A stretch of 64,000 nt of DNA from Sipunculus nudus (taxonomy: Eukaryota; Annelida; Sipuncula; Golfingiida; Sipunculidae). A program made the translations under genes and the position numbers. This document shows, piece after piece, positions 22,821-34,351 of the stretch (position 1 is its first letter; each line of letters begins with the position of its first letter). Below the pieces are notes generated by a model. That model ran no database searches, was not told the DNA's origin, and saw only the letters and a program-made list of their open reading frames with translations. The stretch is taken from NCBI GenBank assembly GCA_026874595.1, contig CM049310.1, positions 37,463,558 through 37,527,557 on the forward strand. Reading direction: 5' to 3'.

Positions 22821-22833
22821 TTATTTATTTATT
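22738..22833. repeat. (TA)n-(TTTA)n microsatellite
   Basis: A TA run of about 78 bases followed by TTTA units. The tyrosine/isoleucine-rich reading frame across it is an artefact. Confidence 0.95.
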
Positions 22834-23520
22834 AGGCCACCAATTTCGGAGTAATAATGGTTACGTTGCCTGTGCATAGGTGAGATGATACATGATGGTC
22901 TTAAACAAGTTAACCATGATCTGAATTCTTCCAGCCAGGTATATACATATGATACAGCATGCTGGTATATGCAAGAGGTGCCCAGTTTTGCAGGTCTTGG
23001 CTGCAATATAATCAGTTCCCGCGGGGTTTTTAACCTGCCTTTTCAAGACTGAAAAAATGTTTATGTAGGCATCATATTACATATTCCTCAGTAGAACTCA
23101 GAAAGTTGAAACTAACGAGGACAATTTACCTCCTACTATCTTTGCAGCAACGAGTGCTTTAACTTAAAAAGTCCCACTTGACAAGTATCCCAGCTTCATC
23201 CTATGTCTACGAAGCTGCGCTGTTTTCCATCTTGGCAGTGCGAAAGCCATTTAAAATGATAACAAAAGTTATAGTTACAGTCACCTACAGAGATCAGATG
23301 TAGCCATGCAGTTTCTATTACCAGATCATTCTGTTACTATCATGGATATTTTGTCCAATAAGTGGGACATGAAACAATTATAGTTAAGAGATTATAATCT
23401 CTATAGATAAAATATCATGGCCAGGTACCTGTCTCAAATTTAGAATACAAGCAATTAACATTATACATCCTTTCATTGTACAGTTAATAAACTACTTGTC
23501 AATTTAATACACACACATTT

Positions 23521-23524
<4 letters not shown>

Positions 23525-23571
<47 letters not shown>
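23525..23571. repeat. (TA)n microsatellite
   Basis: TA run. The equivalent in copy E (60788-60893) is CA plus TA and much longer. Confidence 0.95.
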
Positions 23572-23573
<2 letters not shown>

Positions 23574-23599
23574 GGTGCAGCATTTCTTTAAAAAATGTA

Positions 23600-24830
23600 A
23601 CGAATTATTAGGAGGTGCAAATATTCCGCTTATACCCGGACCGTACCTGTCCGGCCGGTCCAAACTGCTCAATCCAATTTTTAAAGGTTTAAGCTAAACA
23701 TATGACTTTATGGAATTAATTTCAACCTACAAATGTTTATATGAACAAGGTTCAATTAAGCTCTCAAAGTAAATGGCAACGGCAAAAGTGTAATTATATT
23801 ACTTGTTATATTCTGTTGTTTTGCTCTCTGAATAAGAGTAAAGGGTCATTTTGTGTCATTAATGTATTGATATGTTCAGCATTAGTATGATTGTGTCCTG
23901 CTGCGTTTCAGAATGCTGATGCTTGTCCTCGGTATTACTGTGAATCAAAGAAAAATAACAACAATTTCTATACATTAAATACATACAACAAAATATACTC
24001 TATATATCGAATCATAAACATTAGAATAATACGTTTTCTATTTTGAAATTTGACTTAAACCACTCCATCACTATTCATCTGATATCAAACTGCATCTATC
24101 CCCGTCCAGCTAATTCTTTGAACCCGCTCACCTCACCCTGAACAATTTTGTTTGTATTCGGTATATATTGCCCCTCATAGTAACACAATATATTCCACTA
24201 TTGTCATTAAAAAATCAAATCCAGGTCTTGCGATTTACGTATAGATTATAATGTAACATTTATTGCACGGTTTGCTGTGTATGTGATATTCGGTTCTGTT
24301 AAATATTTGAACAAATATATGTGATAAAAAAATATGCAGAATAACAGCAATATACTTTATATATCGAATCATTAACATTAGATTAATACGTTTTCTATTT
24401 TAAAATTTGACTAAACCACTCCATCACTATTCATCTGATATCAAACTGAATCTATCCCCGTCCAGCTAATTCTTTGAACCCGCTCACCTCACCCTGAACA
24501 ATTTTGTTTATATTCGGTATATATTCCACTATTGTCATTAAAAAATCAAAGCCAGGTCTTGCGATTCACGTATAGGTTATAATATAACATGTATTGCATG
24601 GTTTGCTGTGTATGTGATGTTCGGTTCTGTTAAAAATTTGAACAAATATATGTGATAAAAAAGTATGCAGAATAACAGCAGCATAAAACTACAATTTTAA
24701 TTTACTTTTAATAATATTTTATTACATTGGCCGGACCGCTTTGACCGGTCCATCTACTGAAGCGCACCGCCTACAGCCGGACCGGACCAGGACCCGACCG
24801 CTTATCTAATGGTCCGCATCTGTATATTCC
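23600..24830. mobile_element. Possible inserted element bounded by GGACCG-rich ends
   Basis: GC-rich ends (CCGGACCGTACCTGTCCGG near 23637; GGCCGGACCGCTTTGACCGG near 24731) bracket AT-rich sequence. The same arrangement is at 60.95-61.80 kb, and a decayed version is at 27.78-28.56 kb. CCGCTTAT occurs near both ends in the same orientation. No reading frame was recognised. This could be a non-autonomous DNA transposon, but the termini were not defined. Confidence 0.4.
23996..24690. repeat. Tandem duplication of a 330-355-bp segment
   Basis: TATACTCTATATATCGAATC at 23995 begins a segment repeated from about 24351 (TATACTTTATATATCGAATC). Both contain CATCACTATTCATCTGATAT and GGTCTTGCGATT. The second copy lacks about 23 bases. 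Copy E (61315-61690) has only one. Confidence 0.9.
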
Positions 24831-25569
24831 AGTAGACTAGTTTGCTTGGTTCACGCCCAATTTTCTGCACTGTCTCATGAAACATTATTTTGCTACATAT
24901 ATTGTCTTATTACTACTATGGACTCTATGCGCAATGCTGATAGGTATTCAAAAATAAATTAAACTAGAAATCTGCATCAGAAGGAATACAATATGCCACA
25001 TACGATTCAATTATTCGGCCCATATTCCCAAATTCATTCGACATAACTGACTGTACGTTTGTCAATATTCCTCGATGACGTTCCGTCGACCGGATCATAT
25101 GCCCGTTTCACCCCAAATTATAATCGGCCTTCCTTGGCCCTTTCTGAAAAATCACGTTTCGTGAGATTCCGTTCATAATTGCGTGAGTTTTGTTGTGACA
25201 AACACACATACACACACTCATACACACACACGACCAGGAGGTGAACTCATACTCTCCTGTCCAAGGCGTAAAAAAACTATGTGGAGTGCAGAATTAAGAG
25301 TACATGCTTCCATTATACCGTAAAAAGCATGTACTACCGGACAGAGGCCTTCAAGACCAATACTGAATCAAAAAGACAGATTATCAAATGTGATGGTATG
25401 TTTACTTCCCTACATGAGCTTACCAAATAAATACGTTTCATTAATATATGCAAAGTAAAAATGTTGGTATATAGACATTAAGATAAACCAATTGATTTTT
25501 TTTCTCAGTGGGGCTCCGTCCAACTTGTATCTATCCGCATACTGAGTTATATATTCATGAGCTCTTGAT

Positions 25570-27200
25570 CTATTAAATTAATCAAACTTAACTTTAATAA
25601 TAACATACACCCAGTCATACAAATATGCATATATACACACAGAAAAGCTGAATCCATACACAAGCACACACATATGGGCACACTCATGAAAAAAGTGCGT
25701 TTTGTACCATATGCTTAAACATTTTGTTGTGGCATGTAACACCATAAAGAGAAGATGAATCTGCTTTGGCAACAAATCATGCATCTTGTATGGTTGTAAC
25801 AGCTCGATCAGATGTACAAGATAAAAGTTTTGATAGGATTTAATACTTATTCGTGAGAGCATTGAGAAGAACCTAGTTAGTATACACATACTAGAGGAAT
25901 CTTTGTTGAATAACTGAATCATGTACGTGGATATCACATACTTTTTTCTGTATGTTCTCTGACGTCTCAAATTTGCTGAAGCGTGAGACGACGACAAACA
26001 CTTATGTTTTATATCATTTTATCATTCAAAACAGACACTCATCACTTGGAAATGGGACAGACTATCAATGTCATTTACATCTTCACGCATCAACAGTATT
26101 GAATTTCAGACCTCTTATAAAATAAAGTATGACACCAATAATTGTGTAAGTATTTCCTAGGCATATCCTCTGTTCCATATCTATCGATATCTCTATGCTA
26201 CATTTGAATACAGCAAAGGTGTTTGATAGGATCAAACGTTGCACCTGTAAAAATTCTAGGTGGTACGTTCCTTTTGTTTGCAGATGTGTATAATGCAAGG
26301 CAGGCAACATCCGAATAGCTTTTAGTTTGTCTTTCCCGGCACTAACTCCGTAGCCGTTTCATTGGCAATTATTAATAGAATATGATGATTAATAACTTCT
26401 TTTGGCTGTATTATTTGCGTGTTAACACAATTCTAGATCAAACTTTACTACACACAAGGCCGTATAGGTTGTGTTTTTTTTGCTGGATGCGTAAATTTAT
26501 ACATACATACATAAATGTATACATACATACATAATTCATGGTATATCCGTGTTGGTTTGAAGTCGAAGTGTGTGTGTGTTTCGGGGAGGGGTGTTACTAT
26601 GAGTGAATTCAGTGATATGTAATTTAAGATAAAGGCATCAACCTATTGAGATGTTATGCATTATACTATATAGAACATAGGATTGGAATTCAGCGAGAAG
26701 ACTGAATATAGTAAGCTGTTTTCTTGTAATCTGTTCGTATATTCTTGCAATTGTACTTTACAAATATTTCAATCGTTTCTTTTCCATTTTGTGCTTTTAT
26801 ACAACTTATGAGACTATTCGGTGTAAAGCATTTCCAAATACTTCGGGAATATTGCTGTATATAGAAGTCTGTAACCCTAAAGCTGCTTATTGATTGAAGA
26901 AAACAATCAGCATTGTATATAGAAATTACAAATATTGAAAGGAAAACCCAGGCTGCTACGCAATGTTCTTTTTGTACTTTTGATTAAAAAAATATTTGCA
27001 TAATTAGTGATAAACCATATGATCATTTATGACAATTATTATCGATTGTAATAAGCAATGAATACAGTTTTTATTCTGAAAAATATCGTTACATTTATAC
27101 AAAATGATCCTTTGGTCTTTTATGAAAGGCTGACCAAACAGCTCTGAATTGATCTTTTAATGTTTATTGTTTTTTTTATTACCAATGTTGTCCTTTATTT
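25570..27200. repeat. Conserved upstream flank F1, copy B version
   Basis: Non-coding block with counterparts upstream of copies C (39.8-41.0 kb), D (50.4-51.7 kb) and E (62.5-64.0 kb). The core at 26335-26460 carries CCGGCACTAACTCCGTAGCC followed by a TTAATAGAATATGATGATTA region. Open stretches across it are not conserved between the four copies, which argues against coding. It is either paralogous spacer or a regulatory region. Confidence 0.7.
26507..26533. repeat. (CATA)n short microsatellite
   Basis: ACATACAT units inside F1. Equivalent tracts are at 51129-51144 and 63319-63342. Confidence 0.85.
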
Positions 27201-27779
27201 ATCAAGACTTAAGGTTTGCTTCTGCAACCTTGTAATTTTCATTTTCTATAATCATTCATTTCTGCATTAACATTAGCATTAAATAATTGAAATATTTATA
27301 AATTTAATTGGTTACGGAATGACAAAAGCAAGGTAACAGAATGAATGCTTGTGACAACATATTTTATATACATAATATAACTTGGGTGGCTCTATTTATA
27401 AAACGCTTGAAATATCCTCCGAAAATCCATACATGTCTGATTCATAAAGCAATGGGATTAATTTGCCGTGCATCATCGGTGTTATCCTAGCAATAACCCT
27501 TTAGGAAATACTAAAGAATTATTTTTTTTTTTACTTTTTTTTATCTTCTTGTTGGTTACGGAATGATTGATAATTAGCATATCATAGTTAGTGTCAAACA
27601 TCACCTTAGGTTTTGCCCCAGGATTTGTTAAATTGGAAAAGTGAATGGTTATGTTACTGGGATTAAATATGACAGGCAACAATTATTGATTAAATAGGTA
27701 ATGGAGATGAGAACATTTTACCCACAGTTTTGGTCATGCTTAGAGTTGTGGACTGGTCGACAATTTTAGGGTTGACTAG

Positions 27780-28560
27780 ACCGCCAACAAAATACTGGAC
27801 CGCTTATTCCTGGAAGGAATTTATAAACATTTTTGCGAAACATGATTTCATGGATTGATTTCATGGAATTATTTTCATCCTACAAATCGTGTAACTAACC
27901 TCTCAGAGAAAGTCTCTTAGCTATGTAAATGATTTAAAGCAAAGCCAGCTGGCATAATTTAATAAAAGTGTATTATTTTATATATTTTTTTTTCTCTGAG
28001 ACAGTAAAGGGTAATATTTTTGGTTATTAACCTATGATTGAAGTGACATGTTTACCATTAGAGTCAGTGTCCCCTGCTCTGTTGCACATTGCTGATGCTT
28101 TTTCTGATGTTTCACTTTGTATCAAACTATAATAAGAACAATCCCTATTCATTAAATACATTAAATGTATGGCCCTATACTATATAAACTCTTTGTCAAT
28201 CCGCAGCCTTCCTCGCCTAGCAGTCTTTCATTCAGCCGAGCCTCCCCCCCCCCCCCACCCCCCCCACAATACTGCGCATTTTGGTTTATGCTCTAACTAC
28301 CATGAACCTTGCCCCCCCCGACCCCGTGCTTTTCACACAAAATATTCAACTTTTGTCGAATTATTCACAAAAATTGTGATTTTATATTTGTTATTCAGAA
28401 ATCAAACCAGGTCTTGCGATTCACGTATATATTATAATTTTACATTTATTGCAGGGTTGACTGTGTATGTGATATTCGCTTTTGTTAAATATTTTACCAA
28501 ATAAGCACATAATTACAATTTTAATTTATTTTAATTATATTTTACTAAATGGATGTATGC
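27780..28560. repeat. Degenerate third copy of the GGACCG-bounded segment
   Basis: It contains TGGACCGCTTATTCC near 27804 and GTCTTGCGATTCACGTATA near 28412, matching the blocks at 23.6-24.8 and 60.95-61.8 kb. It is more diverged and carries a poly-C run at about 28240-28266. Confidence 0.6.
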
Positions 28561-28639
28561 GGTGAACAAAATGCAATGGAAATAATATATATCAATTATT
28601 TGCCAATACGTATAAGGGAATCTTGATGTACATGGTTGG

Positions 28640-29110
28640 TGTATTTAAAGAGAACAAAACAGAGCTAGTTTATTTTAAATGCAGCAAACTTTTAGGGCAC
28701 GAGTCGACAGAACTATCGAACTTATTTGCAGCTTATTTATCATCCTCATCGAGATATACAGAGGGGTTCTGGACATGTGAGAGCAAGGCAGTCGAATAGG
28801 GTTTTTTATACCGTTAGTTTGTACATTGTCTACCCTCAAATACTTGGCTTTACGGTCACATCATGCATCACGGTAATTTGGTAACCACATGCAATAGTCG
28901 AGCTCATATGTAAGGTCAAAGTAGTGATAATGTAAGATGGCCCACATAACTATTTTCAAACGGTCTTTGGCCCCGACTATGGCTGTGGCAGATGACTGGT
29001 ATAAAGCACACCTAGTTACCTGAATCTGTTATTAACTAAAGTTTGTTTATTTAACAATAATGTAAAATAAATTTGACAAATATAGGTGTGCATGCACCGG
29101 TTAGGACCAA
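28640..29110. repeat. Upstream flank F2, copy B version
   Basis: The block containing ATCGAGATATACAG and GGTTCTGGACATGTGA is shared with 41.17-41.40 kb and 52.50-52.95 kb. In copies B and D it lies immediately 3' (minus-strand sense) of the gamma first exon. In copy C no gamma exon follows it. Confidence 0.75.
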
Positions 29111-29122
29111 CATGTTACCTAT

Positions 29123-29288
29123 TCTTCGGCGAGTCGCACAATTTGAGAATTCCAGACACATCATGCGAATCGTGTAGTTTGCCTGCTGACAACTCGGGAC
29201 TATTCATATATTTTCTTCTTCTAAGAATTATCATAATAAGAAGTATTGCAAGCAGTACTAGCACAAAGCGTGGACCTCGATTCCTCAT
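29123..29288 (-). pseudogene. GT7 first exon, class gamma, copy B; open but donor mutated
   Basis: From ATG 29288 the exon stays open through about 55 codons: a basic start (MRNRGPR), a hydrophobic anchor (FVLVLLAILLIMIIL), RRRKY, then NSPELSAGKLH and CDSPK. At the splice point the expected GT is AT (29121-29122). The next possible donor, AG|GTAACA, is 4 bases away and would change the phase from 1 to 2, out of register with E2. It is homologous to the intact gamma exon of copy D. Confidence 0.8.
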
Positions 29289-29380
29289 ACTCCCAATAAC
29301 CTAATAATGCGAGACACTGGCGATAGATCTTGCTTGCTGTGCTTTTTGATCTCTCATACCTCATAGGCGTCATATATCCA

Positions 29381-29492
29381 CATCTATATTAATCTGTCTA
29401 TACCTATCTATCTAACTATCCATTTATCTATCGATCTACTAGCATTTATCTATCTATCTATCTCTCTATCTATCCCCCCTCCCGTCTCTCTT
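29381..29492. repeat. (CTAT)n imperfect microsatellite
   Basis: TCTA/CTAT units with interruptions. It matches 53250-53368 upstream of the gamma exon of copy D, so it was duplicated with it. Confidence 0.9.
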
Positions 29493-30268
29493 TGTATATA
29501 TAAGATTATTAATATAGGATTATTTTTTTTCTACGGGAAATAGAGTGCCCTTCAGTGATCACCTGTATTACAGCTACCCTAAGTGCGGGAGTGAGAGCTT
29601 AATATTTCTACTCATCACATATTGTTTGATCCCCGTTAGTCAAATTAACGACCTAGTCAATACTAAATGTGCTCATACCTTACTCACACTGAGTATTGAG
29701 CAGTCAGTAAAATGTATGAATGTAGCTTGTGATGGGGCAAATTCTACACATTGACTTCCCTAATAAGATAGATTGCTGTCAGTTAATTTTTATTCTGGTT
29801 CGGTTTGCGTTGAAATTGCTTGCTGTTGTGAGACCAGCCTGGGAAAGAGGTCTCCTTGAAAGAGAAAGTGGGCGTTAATTAAGGCGGCAACACTAGGACG
29901 CAGTCAACGCCAACAGACTCAGCAGTTTAGCGTCGGTAAAACTCAAGTGCACGCAATATATACTCAAGCGGAAGGCTAAATATATTACAGCCACGTATTA
30001 TGTTAAATATGTATTCAGTAGCTTGTCTGTGTATTGCTTCTAGTGTAATTATGTGTTAATCAGCAGTCGCTACGTATGTGTACATGTATATTAATTTTTA
30101 TCATTAATTAATAAAAAAAAACAATTTTGTTTTCTTTTCAGCTACACACACAAAAAATCCACAATAAGGGTCCTCCGCTAAGTAAAATATTTTATTATAA
30201 TTCACATTATAATATATACAAAAGATACACGCTGATATATATTAAACTTCGGTGTGTTATATGCGACC

Positions 30269-30314
<46 letters not shown>

Positions 30315-31079
30315 TATATATCAATTACGTGTCGCACTTCTTCATAGACCGCTATGTATTGAACGTCCTGTATCAGGCACGTGGGATACAACAATGAAAT
30401 TAACAAGATTACGTCAATATGTAGATTATTTAAATGAAATAGCCTATGACTGGCGATCTGTATCCTGAAAATGTCAGGAACTTGAAGGTTCAGGCAGTAA
30501 ATTGTCGAAAGGTTAATACTTAATGTAATTTGGCACAAACAGACCGGTTCAAACACACACCGTCAGTATCGCCTCATAGGTTCATCACGTGACTGAAATG
30601 CAACTAAAACCACGTATTCATAACATTTATTTTCATTCAGCCGGTAAGATGCTGTTATCTGCTCTTAGGTAAACTACTTTAGACAACCCATAGGCCTACC
30701 TTCGCTAAAATTCATTAAGAAGTTAAATGCACAGTTATCGATACCTTTCAACAGTAATTGGTCAGGGAGTAAAAGGGAATATAATTAAGAGGAACTAATG
30801 GCACAAAATTGCCCTGTATGTTTGTGCGAACGTCCGCCAAATATTTTAACACATATGTCCATGGCCATGACCACCCATTTCAAAGGTAGTTATTTAATTT
30901 ATAGATTTTTTTTTTCTAATCGTGTGGAACAAAAATGAAAAGAGATGAATTTTGAAACATCCGTATCAAGGTAACTGCTAAGTCTATCAATCCATCCATG
31001 ACAGTAATGGATATTTTCGAGACTTTTCGAGTTATGGAGTGGAAAGTAATTGTACAGCGGTAAATACAAAACTTTGCAA

Positions 31080-31080
<1 letters not shown>
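29493..31080. other. About 1.6 kb non-coding between copies B and C
   Basis: No gene seen. It contains a TA microsatellite (30273-30321) and, near 30810-30960, a diverged version of the 3' flank of copies B and E. Confidence 0.65.
30273..30321. repeat. (TA)n microsatellite
   Basis: TA run. Apparent coding stretches through it on both strands are artefacts. Confidence 0.95.

Positions 31081-31134
<54 letters not shown>
31081..31134. repeat. (TA)n microsatellite
   Basis: TA run 3' of copy C exon 6. Confidence 0.95.
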
Positions 31135-31515
31135 AGTTCATAAAATACATCAATTGAATTACAGTCACTATCTACAGGTTTCGTGCTTACATCATGACAC
31201 TCTTCAGGTGACCTGAAGAAGGTAATGAATTTAGCACTAAAAAATCTGCGGGTAGTGACAGTAATGCATTTATGTATTTTATGGACAAATTACAGCTCTA
31301 CTTTGATAACATTTTGAACCTAAAATGGCAACTAAACCTTTTCAGTAATGTATAATATAAAATATATATATCAACATTTCTGAACATGACCGAAAACTCC
31401 ATTTCCATGATAACTTTTTTATTTTATTCTTTACTTTTTCAAAATGTTTATTCATGAATGTATCACTTTGTGCTGAAAGTTTAATTGTCGTCCTGGCAGT
31501 AACGTTCAAAACCTT

Positions 31516-31701
31516 CTATTGTGATTCTATTGTGGTTGCTCTTTTCATCAGAGAGTTCACATGGCGCATGAATAGTGACCTTTTGACCTTAACTAATATA
31601 TACGTGAACAGCTTCTCAGGACAGAACGCCTTTAGTTCATACTGTACACTGTTGATCGCGTCTTTCAGGAACCGTGATTTGTTTCCATACAGATATCAAC
31701 G
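31516..31701 (-). pseudogene. GT7 copy C exon 6, nonsense at third codon
   Basis: After acceptor GACAG the reading is Arg, TGA, YLYGNKSRFLKD. Copy D has TAT at the TGA position. The rest is open to TAG at 31516, with YELKAF, YILVKVKRS and MRHVNSLM. Several otherwise conserved residues differ, such as D to A in KDAIN. Confidence 0.85.
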
Positions 31702-32137
31702 TCTGTCAATGAAAACTATGCACTATAGATTAGGTTTAAGCCATATAGTGCGTGGAAAAATGTACCCAAAGACTATATATTCTTCTTTAATATGCACTCT
31801 TAAAATCCTTTGTAGTTATAAATATTTTTAGTATGATTTTCTGCTTTTCCTTTACACACACGCATATATTGGTAGATTGTTAGCCTATAATAGTGATGAA
31901 GTCCGGTTTTTGTTCTCATTTCGTTATGTTTTTTTGTGTGTTTAAAATATACCCTCTGTTGTGAAAAACTATTATTTCTGCCTGAAATTCGTTAACACGC
32001 AGATGTTGGTATAAATATTAAGCCTATTTTGTTTCTATTGTTTTTCTTCGAAGGTTTTGACTTGATTATTATGCGACAAAACCAAAACAATGCATTTACA
32101 CCCATGCATAGGATATTAATGGAATCAGCGCAAACAC

Positions 32138-32325
32138 CTATAACCCCATCTGCTGCTGGCTGTTGAAAGATGGCGAGGATGATCGGAACACGTGTAGTTA
32201 TTTCTATCATCCTCTGGCAGCTCATCTATGTCGTATAAAATAAAACAGTCGCAGCGCCCCCTTGCGGTGATCTCTAGAAACCCGGCATTGTAAAGCAGGC
32301 CTTTGTTGAACATTTCCCTTTTTGT
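32138..32325 (-). CDS. GT7 copy C exon 3, open
   Basis: 188 bases, acceptor TTTCAG, donor TATAG|GTGTTT. It encodes TKREMFNKGLLYNAGFLEI and YDIDELPEDDRNNYTC, keeping the DID metal motif. The last codons are changed (RWGYR instead of RWNYT), and the donor context is weaker than the GTATGT used by its sisters. Confidence 0.8.
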
Positions 32326-32607
32326 CTGAAACACAAAATATCCAAGATTGAATCAGTTCTGTTCACTTTTGACCATATTTCTTTTTGTTTGTTTTACAAA
32401 TGATTCATTTTTATTTGATTCTTCATGTCCAAGAATTTCACAAATAAAAACCAGTACATTTATAAAAATAGAATAAAAGATAATTAATATATTTTATATA
32501 TTTTTTCATAGAGATGTCTATAGTTTGTAAAAGATAGGAGCTGTGTATAACATAACGTTTTACCGTCGCTCTTTACGAATAAACTTTATATGTGAGTAAC
32601 AGCCAGC

Positions 32608-32839
32608 CTGTTCTATAAGAAGTATTGTGTATTCATGTTTCTGTTGCTGTAGAGAAGGAGGCTTTGTGATTTAAGTAGATCCCAAGGTTTCGTTCCCTAT
32701 CGCAGTAAGTTACCAAAATATCCACACGGTGTCGCACCCTGCAGCTAGGCGGTCGCCATCGCCCACCATTTATGTCTGGAAACTGGTCCTGAAGGTTTTT
32801 TTAGATCAAACTCCTGCTCAACCACTTCTATCGGACCCC
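32608..32839 (-). pseudogene. GT7 copy C exon 2, frameshifted, GC donor
   Basis: It has an A-run of 7 where 6 would keep frame (GATCT then A7 CC), and a second one-base insertion near NH-K-ASF. The donor is CAG|GCTGGC in place of GTTGGT. The acceptor region reads TTCATGGGGGTCC with no clear AG. DINGGRWRPPSC is still readable. Confidence 0.8.
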
Positions 32840-32989
32840 CATGAAGAGAATCAACATCAGATGTAATTTAAAATATTGTTTATATACAATTTATGTCCCA
32901 AGAATAATAGTGTAGTCTGCTTGTTTGTTTCTGCTAAGAAAGTATATATAGTCACACCTTTATAAGTTCGACATTTTATTTACATTCAA

Positions 32990-33430
32990 TCGGCAACTCG
33001 GTTAATTTGTGTACGTGTTTGCTCACTACATAACTCACGCAGAATCTCATGAAATTTTCAGAATATTTCGGGAATGGGCCATGGAAGAATTGATAAAATT
33101 TTGGTGTGGATCCAGGCTCATCAAGAATTTTCAAGGATGTACTAATAATCCATCAATTTAGCGAATGCAAGTAAGGTACCGCTTCAGTGTGCCCTGGCCA
33201 GCAGTTCTATTTACGGTCGAGGGGCAAGCAGTGGTTCTCTGCAAAACGCGTTTGGAACATCGGCAATTTCAAAGCATAAACATGAACACCAAGATTTCAA
33301 TGTCTACAGAGCGTTTTGATCGTGTGCTTTTAGTTCTGAGATGTGTGGAGGCAAACACGAGTTAGGGGGCATCCCGCAGTGGGAACCCCATATGGCGGAG
33401 GCATTCATCCATTGGGTTTTAGGTATTCTA
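32990..33430. repeat. Dispersed repeat, most complete copy
   Basis: It runs from GTACGTGTTTGCTCACTACA to ATGGCGGAGGCATTC. It shares long stretches with 50125-50425 and partly 14320-14465. The GGCGGAGG end and the wording of the sequence resemble a very widespread invertebrate repeat family. It is inserted upstream of E2 of copy C. Confidence 0.65.
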
Positions 33431-34188
33431 AAAAAATAACCCACTTTTCAAAGGTTAATGATATGATATCAACGCGTCAGCTTTTTGCAGAATCATTGGG
33501 AATATGAGAGGGCTTCAGCATTTTTTAAGGATCCATTACCATACATGAAAAGCATAAGCATATTCTTGCTCAGTAGGTCTATATAATAATACCATATACC
33601 TAGCGAAAAAGGGATAAATCAATAAGATATAGTAAAATAAATAATCACATTAAAGCACTGATGAGATCTAATGAGGTGTGAAGTTACTATGTGGGTTTAG
33701 GTACTTAGTAATTACCTTAGTACTTAAAGACAAGTAACTTTTTAACCAAGTTGTTGAGGTCGTTGATATCCTGAAAATTCTCTATAGAAACCGGATGTTA
33801 ATAATCTTAAGACACACAGTTACAAAAGAAAAATGCAAAATATTGCAATTGTTTAAAAAAAGACAAAATATATCATGCTAATTTAATCATTTGGTTTTAT
33901 TCTTTTTTTTATTCTATAGTAGATATGGAATGTTTATAGTCATTACTCTAGATATGAGTCTAAATATGAAGGATGAAGTAGCTTCCGCAAGCCCCTTACT
34001 ACCTGTCGTGACGCCATGTTTCCCCGCTGTGTTGAATGTCGCGAAAAATTACTGAAAAAAATGATTTTTTTACAGTTTTGTTTATCTCATGATATGCCTT
34101 TGACATATATATATCATTGAATAACAATCGGAAATAACATACGAAAAATATGGACAAACAGACTATAACTGTGCAACATGTTACCTAC

Positions 34189-34351
34189 CTTCCCGAGACT
34201 CGAAAATCTTCTGCAATTCAGACGCATCAAGCTTGTCGTGTAGATTTTCATAACTATTCACAGATGTAAATCTTCTGAATATTATTAAAGTGAGTATTAT
34301 CCCCAGTCTTGCGGGGAAGGCTAGGATGTAGATTAAAATTAGTTCTCTCAT
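34189..34351 (-). CDS. GT7 first exon, class alpha, copy C: tail and membrane anchor
   Basis: It runs from ATG 34351 to donor GGAAG|GTAGGTAAC (34187-34188). It has 163 bases and leaves in phase 1, as required by E2. It encodes a short tail (MREL), a hydrophobic stretch around ILIYILAFPARLGIILTLII, the basic FRRF, and an acidic stem ending SELQKIFESRE. An upstream in-frame TTG exists, but no earlier ATG. It is intact, although the exons it could be spliced to are broken. The sequence differs from classes beta and gamma, but the plan and phase are the same. Confidence 0.7.

Larger units (their letters stand above)
21497..22991. other. 1.5-kb segment present in copy B but missing from copy E
   Basis: Copy E passes from AAAAATTATTT directly to AGGTCTTGGCTGC at about 60231. 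In copy B these two points are 1.5 kb apart. The left part (21497-22080) has a counterpart in copy A (about 1390-1990), so the simplest reading is a deletion in E. The right part has unique sequence and a TA microsatellite. No gene is seen in it. Confidence 0.7.
22992..26960. repeat. Segmental duplication block, partner 60232-64000
   Basis: Extended near-identical sequence by eye in the same order and orientation, from AGGTCTTGGCTGCAATATAA through the TA microsatellite, the GGACCG-rich block and the conserved flank F1. It lies 5' of copy B as its partner lies 5' of copy E, showing that B and E were duplicated together with several kilobases of upstream sequence. Confidence 0.85.
17500..29288 (-). 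pseudogene. GT7 copy B, all exon types present but multiply broken
   Basis: Exons: E1 gamma 29123-29288, E2 20791-21020, E3 20328-20516, E4 18836-18953, E5 about 18096-18190, E6 about 17500-17713. E2 is intact. E3 has a one-base deletion at the start (GAATTTTC for GAAATGTTC) and a scrambled 3' part with net +2 bases. E4 lacks 5 bases, E5 has lost its donor through a deletion of about 14 bases, and E6 lacks 5 bases so that TAA follows. The E1 donor is AT instead of GT. The motifs DDIDELPEDD and GWGGEDDD are still readable. The copy is clearly non-functional as a galactosyltransferase, and is closest to copy E in flanks and introns. Confidence 0.85.

Noticed and set aside
22613-22879. Tyr/Ile-rich reading frame
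   Set aside because: It runs through a (TA)n microsatellite. The same applies to reading frames at 9793-10022, 30127-30556, 30899-31168, 40512-40778 and 60672-60914.
25578-25997. 139-residue minus-strand open stretch in flank F1
   Set aside because: In copy E the equivalent stretch is interrupted and differs in frame, and it has no recognisable domain, so it is not conserved as coding sequence.
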